From: an uncultured bacterium
Lineage (GTDB): Bacteria; Muiribacteriota; Ozemobacteria; Ozemobacterales; Ozemobacteraceae
Assembly: GCA_937949615.1 (NCBI GenBank)
Contig: CALEDQ010000031.1
Span: 124,001 to 188,000 of the forward strand
Direction of reading: 5' to 3'
Length of the DNA stretch: 64,000 nt
Position numbers and translations under genes: made by a program. The notes beneath the pieces are model-generated. The model was given only the letters and a program-made list of their open reading frames with translations, was not told the DNA's origin and made no database searches. Position 1 is the first letter of the stretch, and every line of letters begins with the position of its first letter. Shown one piece after another: positions 16,508 through 25,136 of the stretch.

Positions 16508-17765
16508 GGGGTAGATAACCAAGTTGCTGCAGACTGGTGACTGTCCGATGGCAGGCGCCTGCCATCGATTCGAGCACCTGCCGGGCGCGCGCACCCATCT
16601 CGGAATAGTCATCAGGCTGCTGCAGCCATAAGCTGATCGCCTGCCGCAGTTCTTCCGAATCTTTGACCGTTTTTATGGCACGGGCACGGTTGAGGGCCAT
16701 CATCTCATAGCGGAAATTGAATGTGTGCGGACCGGTAAGGGTCGGGCGGGCATAGGCTGCCGGTTCCATCAGGTTGTGGCCGCCGCGTTTGATCAGACTG
16801 CCGCCGACAAACACAAGTGAAGAAATCGCATAAAAATTGCGCAGTTCGCCCATTGTATCTACCAGAATTACTCTGGCTGAGCTTGAAGCCCCTTCAGATA
16901 CTTTGATAAATTCAATTTTTCTTGCCCGCAGCAGTTCTTCGACTTCATGAACCCTTTTAACATGCCTAGGAGCGATGATTACGGTCGCCGCCATTCTTTC
17001 CCAGAGCGGTTCAAGGGCGTCGAGAATCAAACCTTCTTCGCCGGGGTGAGTGCTGCCAAAACAGATCAGTTGCCTGCCGTCGCTTATACCGTATTGTTGA
17101 CGCAGAGCAACCGGGTCGGGTATCGATTCGGCGATATCATATTTGAAGCAGCCGAGTTGCTGCTGCCGCTCGTCTTTGATGCCAAGAATTCTGAATCGTC
17201 TCTGATATTGCTTTTCCTGTGGAAAAGCGAACGCCATGCCACTGACCGCCGATTCAAAAATGGGCCAGGCCAGCCGCATCATGCGCACGCTTTTTTCGTT
17301 GATACGGCCATTGATAATGCCATATGGAACACCTTTGCGGGCCAGGGTGTCGAGCAGCAGCGGCCAGATTTCGGTTTCGCTGATCAGCATGACTCTGGGT
17401 CTGATCCGCTCGATAAATGGCACCGTGAAGGCAGGCAGTTCGATTGGCAGAAGTGTGGCAAAGCCACAGATTTCGTCTTTCTGAAGCTGTCTGAGGCCAT
17501 CCATGGTGGTTGCGGTGCAGACAAGGCTCTGTCGGCCATAGATGTCGGCCAGTTCTTTAAGAAACGGGCGCAAAGTGATCACTTCCCCGAGTGAAGCACC
17601 GTGAACCCAGATCATACCTTCGTCAGGGGCTTTGAAGTCTTCGGGAAGCCTGCCTTTGCGCAGGGCGAATTCATTTTTGTCGATGCGCCGGGGCGGAAAC
17701 AGGTCGAGCAGCTCTACCACCGCCCGCAAAACCCACTGATACGTTTTCAGATACAGTTTTCCCAT
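16500..17765 (-). CDS. waaA: 3-deoxy-D-manno-octulosonic acid (Kdo) transferase
   Basis: 421 residues, the normal WaaA/KdtA length. It transfers Kdo from CMP-Kdo to lipid A precursor at the inner membrane. The N-terminal membrane-facing segment is followed by IWVHGASLGEVITLRPFL with the catalytic glutamate. SETEIWPLLLDTLARKGVPYGIINGRIN and the C-terminal GGSLIKRGGHNLMEPAAYA donor site are diagnostic. Directly upstream is the acyltransferase gene, which is the usual late lipid A pathway pairing. Confidence 0.95.
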   Translation of the reverse strand: MGKLYLKTYQWVLRAVVELLDLFPPRRIDKNEFALRKGRLPEDFKAPDEGMIWVHGASLGEVITLRPFLKELADIYGRQSLVCTATTMDGLRQLQKDEICGFATLLPIELPAFTVPFIERIRPRVMLISETEIWPLLLDTLARKGVPYGIINGRINEKSVRMMRLAWPIFESAVSGMAFAFPQEKQYQRRFRILGIKDERQQQLGCFKYDIAESIPDPVALRQQYGISDGRQLICFGSTHPGEEGLILDALEPLWERMAATVIIAPRHVKRVHEVEELLRARKIEFIKVSEGASSSARVILVDTMGELRNFYAISSLVFVGGSLIKRGGHNLMEPAAYARPTLTGPHTFNFRYEMMALNRARAIKTVKDSEELRQAISLWLQQPDDYSEMGARARQVLESMAGACHRTVTSLQQLGYLPHV

Positions 17766-17766
17766 G

Positions 17767-18732
17767 TCAGTTCCTGTTTATATTATCGCCTGCATCTGTC
17801 TCAGAAGTCAAAACAAGTTTTGCCCATTCGTTTTCAGGGGCGTCAGCAGGCTGAGTTTTCCAGCGTCGATGCAACCAGAACCAGTTCTGTGGCTGTTGTC
17901 TGATTATTTCTTCGAGGCGGGCGGTGAAGTCGCTGGTCAACTGCTGCTGCCCGCGAACATCATTGCTATATTGGCCGGGATAAATCGGTTGCCAGATTTT
18001 TATCAGATGCCTGCCGCCAAAATCAGGGAAACAGGCCAGCGGAACAATGGGTGCGCCGGTTTTAAGCGATATCTGCGCCGGCCCGGTCGGTGCCGAGGCC
18101 CAGCGTTTGAAAAATCTGACGAATATACCCTGTTTGCCGTTATCCTGATCGATCATCAGCGCCAGGATGTTGCCCTGACGAAGCGATTTGAGTATCTCGC
18201 GAATTCCATAGCCCGAATCGGTGGTTTTAGCGCCATGCCGGCCGCGCATTTCTTCGAACCAGGTATCGACATAGGGGTTGTTCTGCCGGCGAACCACAGT
18301 GGTAACTTTGAAATCATTGATTGCCAGCCAGGGTGGCACCAGCTCCCAAAGCCCGAAGTGCCCGGATACGATTATTGCCCCTTTGTTCAGAGCGAGTGCG
18401 GTTTCGAGGTTTTCGAGGCCTTCGACCCTGATTCTTGCCTTAAGTTCTTCGTTGCTGAAAAATTTAAGACCGGCCATTTCAAACGCATTGAGAAGAAAGC
18501 TTTCGAATACCTGATCTGCAAGCTTTTCGGCTGCCGTTCGGTCGATTTCGAGGTGCTCTTTGAGGCGTTCGACAACCTGATTGAAGCGCACCCAGGGCAG
18601 TGGCTTTGCAATTGCGGCAATGAGACGGGCCAGACGCTTTTTGCTGTTGCTGCTCATGGCGGCGCATTTGCGTGCCAGAAGGTCGAGCAGAAAGGCCTGC
18701 AGGCGGTTAAACAGATTCTTGAAACTGGTCAT
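17767..18732 (-). CDS. lpxL: Lipid A late acyltransferase (LpxL/HtrB family)
   Basis: 321 residues. The acyltransferase H-x4-E catalytic motif is H125-E130 in SGHFGLWEL. Other family segments are DQDNGKQGIFVRFFKRWASAPTG and the C-terminal QPQNWFWLHRRWKT. It would transfer a secondary fatty acyl chain to Kdo-lipid A on the inner membrane. The start ATG overlaps the DUF362 gene stop by four bases and the gene ends two bases before waaA. There is no obvious N-terminal membrane anchor beyond a weakly hydrophobic stretch. Confidence 0.92.
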   Translation of the reverse strand: MTSFKNLFNRLQAFLLDLLARKCAAMSSNSKKRLARLIAAIAKPLPWVRFNQVVERLKEHLEIDRTAAEKLADQVFESFLLNAFEMAGLKFFSNEELKARIRVEGLENLETALALNKGAIIVSGHFGLWELVPPWLAINDFKVTTVVRRQNNPYVDTWFEEMRGRHGAKTTDSGYGIREILKSLRQGNILALMIDQDNGKQGIFVRFFKRWASAPTGPAQISLKTGAPIVPLACFPDFGGRHLIKIWQPIYPGQYSNDVRGQQQLTSDFTARLEEIIRQQPQNWFWLHRRWKTQPADAPENEWAKLVLTSETDAGDNINRN

Positions 18733-19904
18733 TTGCGTTTTCGCAGTCGTCGTTTAAGCCCACGCATTTTCAAACCCAGTGACAACAGCGGACTTGATTT
18801 CATTTCGATCGCTTCGACCGGGCAGACTTCCATGCAGCAGAAGCACGAGATACATTTCTGGCGGTCGAATTCGGCGCCGGCCACCGAAATATTTATGGCA
18901 TCGGCGGGGCAGATCTGCTTGCATCTCCCGCACTTAATGCAGGTATCAGGCAGAAGAACCGGGCCGGCCCAGAGAAACCGCCGCATGAAATTGATGAAAA
19001 AATCGGGTAGCAGCGAGATCGGCGGGGTTCCGGGCACCTGGTAATTTTTTATGCCTGCCGCTTCGGGTGAGCAACCGACAAATTCCAGCTCGTCGAGGCT
19101 TTTCGGGCCCCAGTTGAGCCGGGCGCAGCGGCGCAGGGTGGGCACCGTTGCCGGGTCGAGCCCGACCAGACGACAGAAGCCAAGATCGATGGTTGCCGGC
19201 GATGTTGCTGCCAGCAGCACTTCACTTTTGACTACCCGGCCACCGGCCGGGCCCTGACCATCCATGCTCTCGATGCCATCCATGATGTTGAGGGTTACCG
19301 GAATCTGATGGCCGAGATCTGCGATAAAATCAGAGAATTCTTCGGCCCGCGGAAAGATTTTGTGCCATTGCGCTTTTGCCAGGCCAGGAATGAGGCCGAA
19401 AAGATTCTTGACCGCGCCAGTTATGCGGGTAAGATTGTGAGTTTTCATTTTTGGCAGATTGATGACCACATCGGCAAGAAAAAGTGTCTTGACCAGGTGA
19501 ACGGTGATCTCGCGGCCGTTTGAAAAGAATTTGACCGGCACTTTCGCATCGGTCTCAAAACTGGTCAGCTGCGCGCCGCTGTTGCGGGCAGCAGCCGCGA
19601 AGCCGGTTTTTTCCCAGAATTCTTCGGTGCGGCCAAACACCGCCGGCGGACTGTCACCGATAAAGACGGTTGCGCCGGCTTCGTGGCAGAGATTGGCCAC
19701 CGCTTCGATGACGGCCGGGTGAGTAGTTGCCGCCCGCTCAGGCTCTTTGCAGGTCAGCATGTTCGGCTTGATCAGCACCTTGTTACCCGACCTGACGAAG
19801 GCGGTGATCCCGCCAAATGGTTCAAGAAGCTTTATAATTGCCTCTTTTACCGCTGTCTGCTCGTAAGATGAGCATTTTTGAATCGATAAGGTTTTTTCGG
19901 ACAT
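18729..19904 (-). CDS. DUF362 protein with C-terminal 2[4Fe-4S] ferredoxin domain
   Basis: 391 residues. The DUF362 part (about 1-300) carries KVLIKPNMLTCKEPERAATTHP, a TVFIGDSPP segment and LPKMKTHNLTRITGAVKNLFG. A bacterial-type ferredoxin follows with two CxxCxxCxxxCP motifs (CIKCGRCKQICP and CISCFCCMEVCP, about 320-365). DUF362 proteins have no settled function. Some are found with redox or tRNA/polyprenyl-related genes. Here it is embedded in the lipid A operon with a four-base overlap to lpxL, so a redox step in envelope biogenesis is conceivable but not shown. Confidence 0.88.
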   Translation of the reverse strand: MSEKTLSIQKCSSYEQTAVKEAIIKLLEPFGGITAFVRSGNKVLIKPNMLTCKEPERAATTHPAVIEAVANLCHEAGATVFIGDSPPAVFGRTEEFWEKTGFAAAARNSGAQLTSFETDAKVPVKFFSNGREITVHLVKTLFLADVVINLPKMKTHNLTRITGAVKNLFGLIPGLAKAQWHKIFPRAEEFSDFIADLGHQIPVTLNIMDGIESMDGQGPAGGRVVKSEVLLAATSPATIDLGFCRLVGLDPATVPTLRRCARLNWGPKSLDELEFVGCSPEAAGIKNYQVPGTPPISLLPDFFINFMRRFLWAGPVLLPDTCIKCGRCKQICPADAINISVAGAEFDRQKCISCFCCMEVCPVEAIEMKSSPLLSLGLKMRGLKRRLRKRK

Positions 19905-19907
19905 GGC

Positions 19908-20918
19908 TTAATTTCCCGGGTTCTGTTGCACAACCGGGTGGTTGAGCAGGTGTTCGCGCGCCAGTGGCGGTGGCATAGGGCCTGAGCCTTCCTGCGGTTC
20001 TGAAGGCAGGGCTTTGATGAGTGGAAAGTCGGCATAGGGGCGGCGCTGCAGTATCTGTCGCGGCCATGGCGTGACTTCGAGCCCTTCTTCACGCTCGATG
20101 AGAATGCACTGGTTCAGGTAGAGAATTTTAACCAGCATCTGGGCGAACGAAATGTTGCGAAACGAGGCGTAAACCGGAAAGTGCAGATCGCGCGGAAATT
20201 GAATCGGCACTTTACCGCCAAGCGAAATCTTGCGCAGAATGAATTGAATGTCATCGCCGCGCGAAAGAATGACCCCTGGCTTGTTCAGCCCGGGGTAACG
20301 CAGCGACAGACGCTCTGGCACGCAAAGCTTCATGCGTTCGAGCACTTCGGTCCATTCTTCCCCGGAGGGCTGTACTGGCAGCACCATCAGAACCGGTCCG
20401 GCGAAGGCAAAGCGATGGTGGGGTGGCAGAATCTTTTTCAGCAGTTTCTGGACTGTGTCACCGTGATTGCCGGGAACAACCGCACCGCCGGCCTGAAAGT
20501 GCATGATGGCCTGATAACCGAAACCGTGGGCGAGCAGTTCGATTGCTTCCCAGAGCGCGATCGGGTGCCCGTAAAAAGACCAGTCTTTGTGAAATTTCGC
20601 TTTCTGTGGAGCATTGAGATAAATCTCGGCAAAACTGCGCGTCGATGTGCGCTTGAAAAGCACACTTTCACGCCTGATTTCATCGACATACCATTCGTCA
20701 TCGAGCCTGGTCTGAGGCAGAGCATGAAATCGCTGCGAATTATGATAAATCAGGGCGCGCGGGTTCTCTTTTGTGTAAAGAATTGCTCTGATTCTCGGTT
20801 CATCGCCCTGAAGAACGGCATACTGCGCTCTGACCGGCAAAGCCGCCAGAGTCACCAGAAGCAGCGCCAGCAGAAGCATACCTGGCGTCAGACTTTTTTG
20901 CCGTTTACAGAAGGCCAT
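19908..20918 (-). CDS. Secreted protein with GspC/PilP-like and STN-like regions (uncertain)
   Basis: 336 residues with a signal peptide (about 13-31, ending PVRAQ). Residues about 42-105 (RAILYTKENPRALIYHNSQR ... DEWYVDEIRRESVLFKR) resemble the C domain of GspC/PilP proteins, where such text marks a small beta-barrel. Two later segments (about 145-165, and about 265-300 with FRNISFAQMLVKILYLN) resemble secretin/TonB short N-terminal domains. There is no secretin barrel. It may be a periplasmic partner of a pilus or secretion machine, separated from the pil genes. It overlaps asd by 14 bases. The domain calls are by eye only. Confidence 0.7.
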   Translation of the reverse strand: MAFCKRQKSLTPGMLLLALLLVTLAALPVRAQYAVLQGDEPRIRAILYTKENPRALIYHNSQRFHALPQTRLDDEWYVDEIRRESVLFKRTSTRSFAEIYLNAPQKAKFHKDWSFYGHPIALWEAIELLAHGFGYQAIMHFQAGGAVVPGNHGDTVQKLLKKILPPHHRFAFAGPVLMVLPVQPSGEEWTEVLERMKLCVPERLSLRYPGLNKPGVILSRGDDIQFILRKISLGGKVPIQFPRDLHFPVYASFRNISFAQMLVKILYLNQCILIEREEGLEVTPWPRQILQRRPYADFPLIKALPSEPQEGSGPMPPPLAREHLLNHPVVQQNPGN

Positions 20919-21915
20919 GCTTTACCATTTCGGTGTAAATCTTTACGGCGTTGGTGGCGGCGCCGCGGCGCAGATTGTCGGCGACGACCCACATATTGAA
21001 GCCGTTATCGACCGAAGGGTCGACGCGCAGACGCCCGACGAAAACCTCATCTTTGTCTTCGCAGGCAAGCGGGGTGGGGTAAACCGATTTTGCCGGCTCA
21101 TCGACAAGCACCACATCTTCAGCTTTGCTGAGAATGTTTCTTACTTCAGCAAGCTGCATCGGGCGGGTCAGTTCGATATTAACCGCTTCGCTGTGGCAAT
21201 ACATTACCGGCACCCGCACGGTGGTCGGACAGACTCTGATGTCAGATTCGAGAATCTTGCAGGTTTCGCGCACCATTTTTTCTTCTTCTCGATAGAGGCC
21301 AGAATCGAGCAGCACGTCAATCTGAGGAATCAGGTTGAAGGCGATCGGGTGCGGATAAACACCGGTAGGCATCTCTTTACCGTTGAGCATGGCTTCGCTC
21401 TGTCGTTTGAGAATGTCGATTGCTTCGAGACCGGTGCCGGAAACCGACTGGTAAGTCGCGACGACAATGCGTCTGATCGGGTTGACACGGTGAATCGGTG
21501 CCAGGGCGACGATCATCTGAATAGTCGAGCAGTTCGGGTTGGCGATCAGGCCTTTGTGGTTTTTCAGGGCATGAAAATTGGCTTCGGGCACGATCAGCGG
21601 CACATCCGGGTTCATGCGATGAGCGTTGGTGTTGTCGATGACGACGGCACCGGCTTCGACTGCTTTCGGGCAGTATTTGACGCTGACTTCGGTGCCGGCA
21701 GAGAAAAATACGACATCGAGTCCTTTGAAATTGCTGGTTGCAAGGTCTTCGACGATGATGTCACGGCCACGAAACGCAATTTTCTGACCGGCGCTGCGTT
21801 CTGAAGCAAACAGTCTGATGTTTTTGATTTCTTTGAGGCGTTCATCGAGAACTTTGAGAATTTTCAGGCCTACGGCCCCGGTTGCGCCAACGATTCCGAT
21901 ATTGTGACCGCTCAT
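20905..21915 (-). CDS. asd: Aspartate-semialdehyde dehydrogenase
   Basis: 336 residues, the normal length. It reduces aspartyl phosphate to the semialdehyde with NADPH, feeding lysine/diaminopimelate, threonine and methionine synthesis. The NADP site is GIVGATGAVG at the N-terminus and the catalytic cysteine is C129 in NPNCSTIQM. QSVSGTG and the VRVPVMYCHSEAVN segment are family marks. The ATG overlaps the upstream gene stop (ATGA). It is the only amino acid pathway gene in this envelope operon, and diaminopimelate for peptidoglycan is a possible link. Confidence 0.95.
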   Translation of the reverse strand: MSGHNIGIVGATGAVGLKILKVLDERLKEIKNIRLFASERSAGQKIAFRGRDIIVEDLATSNFKGLDVVFFSAGTEVSVKYCPKAVEAGAVVIDNTNAHRMNPDVPLIVPEANFHALKNHKGLIANPNCSTIQMIVALAPIHRVNPIRRIVVATYQSVSGTGLEAIDILKRQSEAMLNGKEMPTGVYPHPIAFNLIPQIDVLLDSGLYREEEKMVRETCKILESDIRVCPTTVRVPVMYCHSEAVNIELTRPMQLAEVRNILSKAEDVVLVDEPAKSVYPTPLACEDKDEVFVGRLRVDPSVDNGFNMWVVADNLRRGAATNAVKIYTEMVKHGLL

Positions 21916-22688
21916 TCTTCGTCTTTCTCCTGTTTCTGCTGCTCGGTTTGTTTCATTTCCTTATAAAACGACTTGATCCGGCCGGGTTTGTACTGCCTGG
22001 CTCTGATCAATTCTTCCTCGGTTGGTTCACGATCATGGTCGATAGCCTGTGGTTCAGATTCAATTGTTGCAGCTGTTTTTGCGGGGGCTGTAACCGGCGG
22101 GGCTGCTGGCTTATGGCTACCCGGAAACAACAGCTTCTTGATTTCGATGGCGCGGTCAAACTGCGCTGACGAAAGGCTGGCAACTGGTATTTTCGCGTTC
22201 GGCTCGCCACCCTGGCTGAGTAGTCTGATCAGTTCTTCGCTGAGTGCAATTTTCTGCGCGAGGCCGCCGATGCCGGCGAGCAGTTGTTGCTTTTCGTTAT
22301 CGCCCGGGTTGGCCGAGAGAAGAGTTTCGAGTCGGCCCTTTTCGCTTTTCAGCTGGTCGATGTTCTTAACCGAGGCTGAATAAGAGTTCTCGAGTTCGCC
22401 TTCAGCGGCGGCGCGCTTTTCGAATTCAGCTTTGATCGCTTTTTCGCGCAATTTGCTGAAATCAGGCAGTTTTGGCTTGCCAAATGTCGCGCCCGGACCT
22501 CTTGAACTTGCTGATGGCTGGCCGGTTGCCGGGTCGACGGGTGCGGTCGGTTCATTGAAGCCGTTTTCTGCCACCGGTTTTCGTAATTCCACTTCTTCCA
22601 TCCATGACGGAAACTTTGGCGGTTCAGCGAGAGTCTGACCGGCGAACAGAAGCAAAAAGGCTGTCAGGTAAAGATAATTTTTCAACAT
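21912..22688 (-). CDS. Secreted coiled-coil protein of unknown function
   Basis: 258 residues with a signal peptide (hydrophobic 5-17, cleavage near TLAEP). A Pro/Gly-rich segment (about 35-75) precedes a charged helical region with coiled-coil periodicity (about 78-175). An Ala/Pro-rich linker and a charged Lys/Glu/Gln tail follow. No family is recognised. It is the first gene of the operon that ends with arfB. There is no Shine-Dalgarno site, and the promoter at 22696-22725 would start the transcript nearly at the ATG, so it may be leaderless. Confidence 0.72.
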   Translation of the reverse strand: MLKNYLYLTAFLLLFAGQTLAEPPKFPSWMEEVELRKPVAENGFNEPTAPVDPATGQPSASSRGPGATFGKPKLPDFSKLREKAIKAEFEKRAAAEGELENSYSASVKNIDQLKSEKGRLETLLSANPGDNEKQQLLAGIGGLAQKIALSEELIRLLSQGGEPNAKIPVASLSSAQFDRAIEIKKLLFPGSHKPAAPPVTAPAKTAATIESEPQAIDHDREPTEEELIRARQYKPGRIKSFYKEMKQTEQQKQEKDEE

Positions 22689-22695
22689 GACAGAA

Positions 22696-22725
22696 TTTGT
22701 ACCATAAAGGTCGCCAGAAATGCAA
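22696..22725 (-). promoter_or_regulatory. Candidate promoter for the asd-lpxL-waaA-GT9 operon
   Basis: On the minus strand TTGCAT (22720-22725), 18 bases, TACAAA (22696-22701). The predicted transcript start is within about two bases of the ATG at 22688. Confidence 0.45.
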
Positions 22726-22831
22726 AGCCCGCCGCCATTTTTCGTGCGGCGACTTTCTGGTATTCGAAAATAAGCTGGATTTCATTGCAGGCGGTTATAA
22801 AAACTGCCTCCAGGGCTTTTGTACAAGGTGC

Positions 22832-22859
22832 TTGCGAAAAGAACAGAAAAGATTATGCT
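22832..22859 (+). promoter_or_regulatory. Candidate promoter for the RsbW-like gene
   Basis: TTGCGA (22832-22837), 16 bases, TATGCT (22854-22859). It lies just upstream of GAGG (22867-22870) and the ATG at 22880, leaving only a very short leader. Confidence 0.4.
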
Positions 22860-22879
22860 TATTATTGAGGCAAGCAAAG

Positions 22880-23326
22880 ATGAAAAAACGAAAGTTCCCT
22901 GAACAGGTGTTTTTCAGATTCAAAAACCCCTGCTATCTGAGAGCGATCAGAGACAACGCCGAGATCATTGCCCGCCGAATGGGTTTTGACGAAGATCAGA
23001 TATTTGAACTGGCCATGATCGTTGATGAGGCCTATGCAAATGCGGTCGAACATGGCAGTAGAATGGCAGGCGCGGCAGAACTCGAAGTCGAGTTTCTGAT
23101 TTTTAAAGACAGGCTCGAGGTCTGTGTTAAAGACACAGGCTGCGGGTTCGATACCTCATGCATAAAAATCCCGGCGAACCTGCGCTGTCTTAACTCGACC
23201 CGCGGTCGCGGGCTTGGTTTGATCAGCATGCTCTCCGACAGCTACGAACTGACCTCTGCTCCGGGTTCAGGTACCGTACTGCGCCTGATCAAATATCTCT
23301 GCGCTCAGCGCGAATTCGTTGCCTGA
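22880..23326 (+). CDS. RsbW/SpoIIAB-like histidine kinase-type ATPase (anti-sigma or switch kinase)
   Basis: 148 residues from the ATG at 22880 with GAGG nine bases upstream. The longer frame from 22697 covers the promoter region and is rejected. It is a lone GHKL ATPase domain: N box ELAMIVDEAYANAVEHG (about 42-58), G1 box VKDTGCGFD and G2 box STRGRGLGLISMLSD. There is no dimerisation domain or transmembrane part. Such proteins bind and inhibit sigma factors or phosphorylate STAS antagonists. No partner sigma or STAS gene is adjacent. Its stop is one base from the stop of the convergent AAA+ gene. Confidence 0.88.
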   Translation: MKKRKFPEQVFFRFKNPCYLRAIRDNAEIIARRMGFDEDQIFELAMIVDEAYANAVEHGSRMAGAAELEVEFLIFKDRLEVCVKDTGCGFDTSCIKIPANLRCLNSTRGRGLGLISMLSDSYELTSAPGSGTVLRLIKYLCAQREFVA

Positions 23327-23327
23327 A

Positions 23328-25124
23328 CTATTCGCTCATTTCAAGCTTCAGCTCGTCCATGCGTCTTTTTATGTCGTCCATATCGAGCTTTGCAAATTTT
23401 TCGGGTAGAAATCTCTGATCGGTGCATTCGACCACAGCTGCCAGGTCCATGTATTCAAGACGGGCAGAATGAGCCATCGGCCGATATGACTTCATCGCTT
23501 CGCTGATAAAATAACCGACTGGTTTGCGGTCGGGTGCATCTTCTTCCTGCAGCTCGAACATGCGCGAAGCCATGATCAGAATACCTTCCATCTCGTTGCC
23601 GCCAATGTCAAGCGAGTCAGGAAACTGCGGGATGTCGCTGTCCTCAAGCTTGACCTTGTTTTTGCGGGCCAGCGATTTGAAAAGTGACTGCTTGTCTTCG
23701 AGAGTCTGCGGAGCGAACAGGGGCATGTGCACATCGAGACGCCCGACACGCTTCAGATCGACTTCGAGCAGATCGGGGCGCGATGTCGCGAATATCCAGA
23801 AGATACGGCCGCGATTGCGGGTATCGGCCATTTCCCTGGCCAGCATCGCATAAATTCTGCCGGAAACGCCCGAGTCGCCTGAGTTGCCGTCACGTTTGCC
23901 GGCGACCTGGTCGGCTTCGTCAATAAAAACGATGACCTGGCCCATGGCGTGCAGAATCTTGAAAATGGCTTCGAGATTGCCTTCGGTTGCCCCAACCCAT
24001 TTATCGCGGAAATTTTTCAGTTCGACGCACGGAACCCCGGCTTCGCCGGCAAAACATTCGACCAGATAGGTTTTACCTGTGCCAATTCGGCCGGTGATCA
24101 GATAGCCCATCGGCAGAGCTTTAATTTTACCGCGTTTCATCAACGAGGCATCCTGGCGCAGCCAGGATTTGGCTTCTTTGTGACCGGCCACATCTTCAAG
24201 ATTGCGCGTCGATTCGACGAACACTATGCGGCCGCCGGCCGACTTCTCGATCATTTCCTTCTTAACTTCGCGCAGGTATTCCATGCTGATGCGGTGATTG
24301 TTTTTAATGGCCCGCTCAATGAGGTTCTGAACGTCGATGCATGAAAGGCCTTCAAGTTTCTGGGCGAGCGAGGCGCGATCAACATCACAGATCGTCGCAA
24401 AATCAGTGATTGAAGAGGTGATGGCCTGCACAAAATTGAGAACCGTCTCTGAGTTCGGCAGGCTGATCTGAATTTTGGCCGACCGCGGGTTTTCGACGAG
24501 CTGTCGGTTCACGTCATTGAGGTTTTCGGCAATCAGGCAGGTGCTGACATAAGCGCTGTTGATATTCGGGTCAGATGCCCAGTCGAGCACACGAATCAGG
24601 GTTTCGACCGATTCGGCACTCGTATAGGCGATTTCGGCCCGCGGCAGCAGATACTGGGCGTAGTCGATGATGACGGCGATCCGCATCGGGTTCGCAACCG
24701 CTTTGCCGCTTTTATCTGCAGTCATGCGCACCAGCCCATGTCTGATGAAACGATCGATGAGTGCCAGCGCCTTTTTGGGTTCCTTCGGCAATGAATTGGC
24801 TGAATCGGCGGTTATATCGCCACCGTTGCTGGTGGCGAAACCGGTGCGGTGAAAGCTGTCGTAGGCCTTGAGAAAATTGAAAAACAGTTCGCCACCCTTG
24901 CTGGCCCTGATGCCGTGCCCGCGATCGTAGGTGAGAACGACTTCAAACGGTGCAAACATGATGCGCGTGAGAAAGTCTTTTAAAGACAGGCATTGCAGGG
25001 CCTGGTTGCCCTCGCCGGCGTAAGTTACCCAGTCATCTATATTTCCGTAGAGCAAAAACTGGCTGATGGAACCGCTTTTGAAAATTTCGGACATTTCGCT
25101 GGCCCACTGTGGGTAACTTGCCAT
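23328..25124 (-). CDS. AAA+ ATPase, Ycf46/Cdc48-like, with degenerate N-terminal AAA domain
   Basis: 598 residues with two AAA-type halves. The N-terminal half (about 15-230) keeps a Walker B-like strand (IAVIIDYAQYLL, about 149-160) but no P-loop. The C-terminal half (about 305-500) is complete: Walker A GRIGTGKT (345-352), pore loop W376-V-G, Walker B VIVFIDEAD with E403, sensor 1 in FATSRPD, and arginine fingers R459/R462 in LKRVGRLD. The single pore-loop type resembles FtsH, Cdc48, Ycf46 and Vps4. No signal peptide or membrane helix is seen. It is the last gene of the operon with pspA and the ABC transporter, and could remodel one of those partners. That role is inferred from context. Confidence 0.88.
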   Translation of the reverse strand: MASYPQWASEMSEIFKSGSISQFLLYGNIDDWVTYAGEGNQALQCLSLKDFLTRIMFAPFEVVLTYDRGHGIRASKGGELFFNFLKAYDSFHRTGFATSNGGDITADSANSLPKEPKKALALIDRFIRHGLVRMTADKSGKAVANPMRIAVIIDYAQYLLPRAEIAYTSAESVETLIRVLDWASDPNINSAYVSTCLIAENLNDVNRQLVENPRSAKIQISLPNSETVLNFVQAITSSITDFATICDVDRASLAQKLEGLSCIDVQNLIERAIKNNHRISMEYLREVKKEMIEKSAGGRIVFVESTRNLEDVAGHKEAKSWLRQDASLMKRGKIKALPMGYLITGRIGTGKTYLVECFAGEAGVPCVELKNFRDKWVGATEGNLEAIFKILHAMGQVIVFIDEADQVAGKRDGNSGDSGVSGRIYAMLAREMADTRNRGRIFWIFATSRPDLLEVDLKRVGRLDVHMPLFAPQTLEDKQSLFKSLARKNKVKLEDSDIPQFPDSLDIGGNEMEGILIMASRMFELQEEDAPDRKPVGYFISEAMKSYRPMAHSARLEYMDLAAVVECTDQRFLPEKFAKLDMDDIKRRMDELKLEMSE

Positions 25125-25136
25125 GATATTTTTCCT

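Noticed and set aside
17764..19044. Long plus-strand open frame of about 426 codons
   Set aside because: It lies antisense to lpxL and the DUF362 gene, both of which have clear family motifs, and the translation has no recognisable domain.
20917..21804. Plus-strand open frame of about 295 codons
   Set aside because: Antisense to asd, which carries its full active site.
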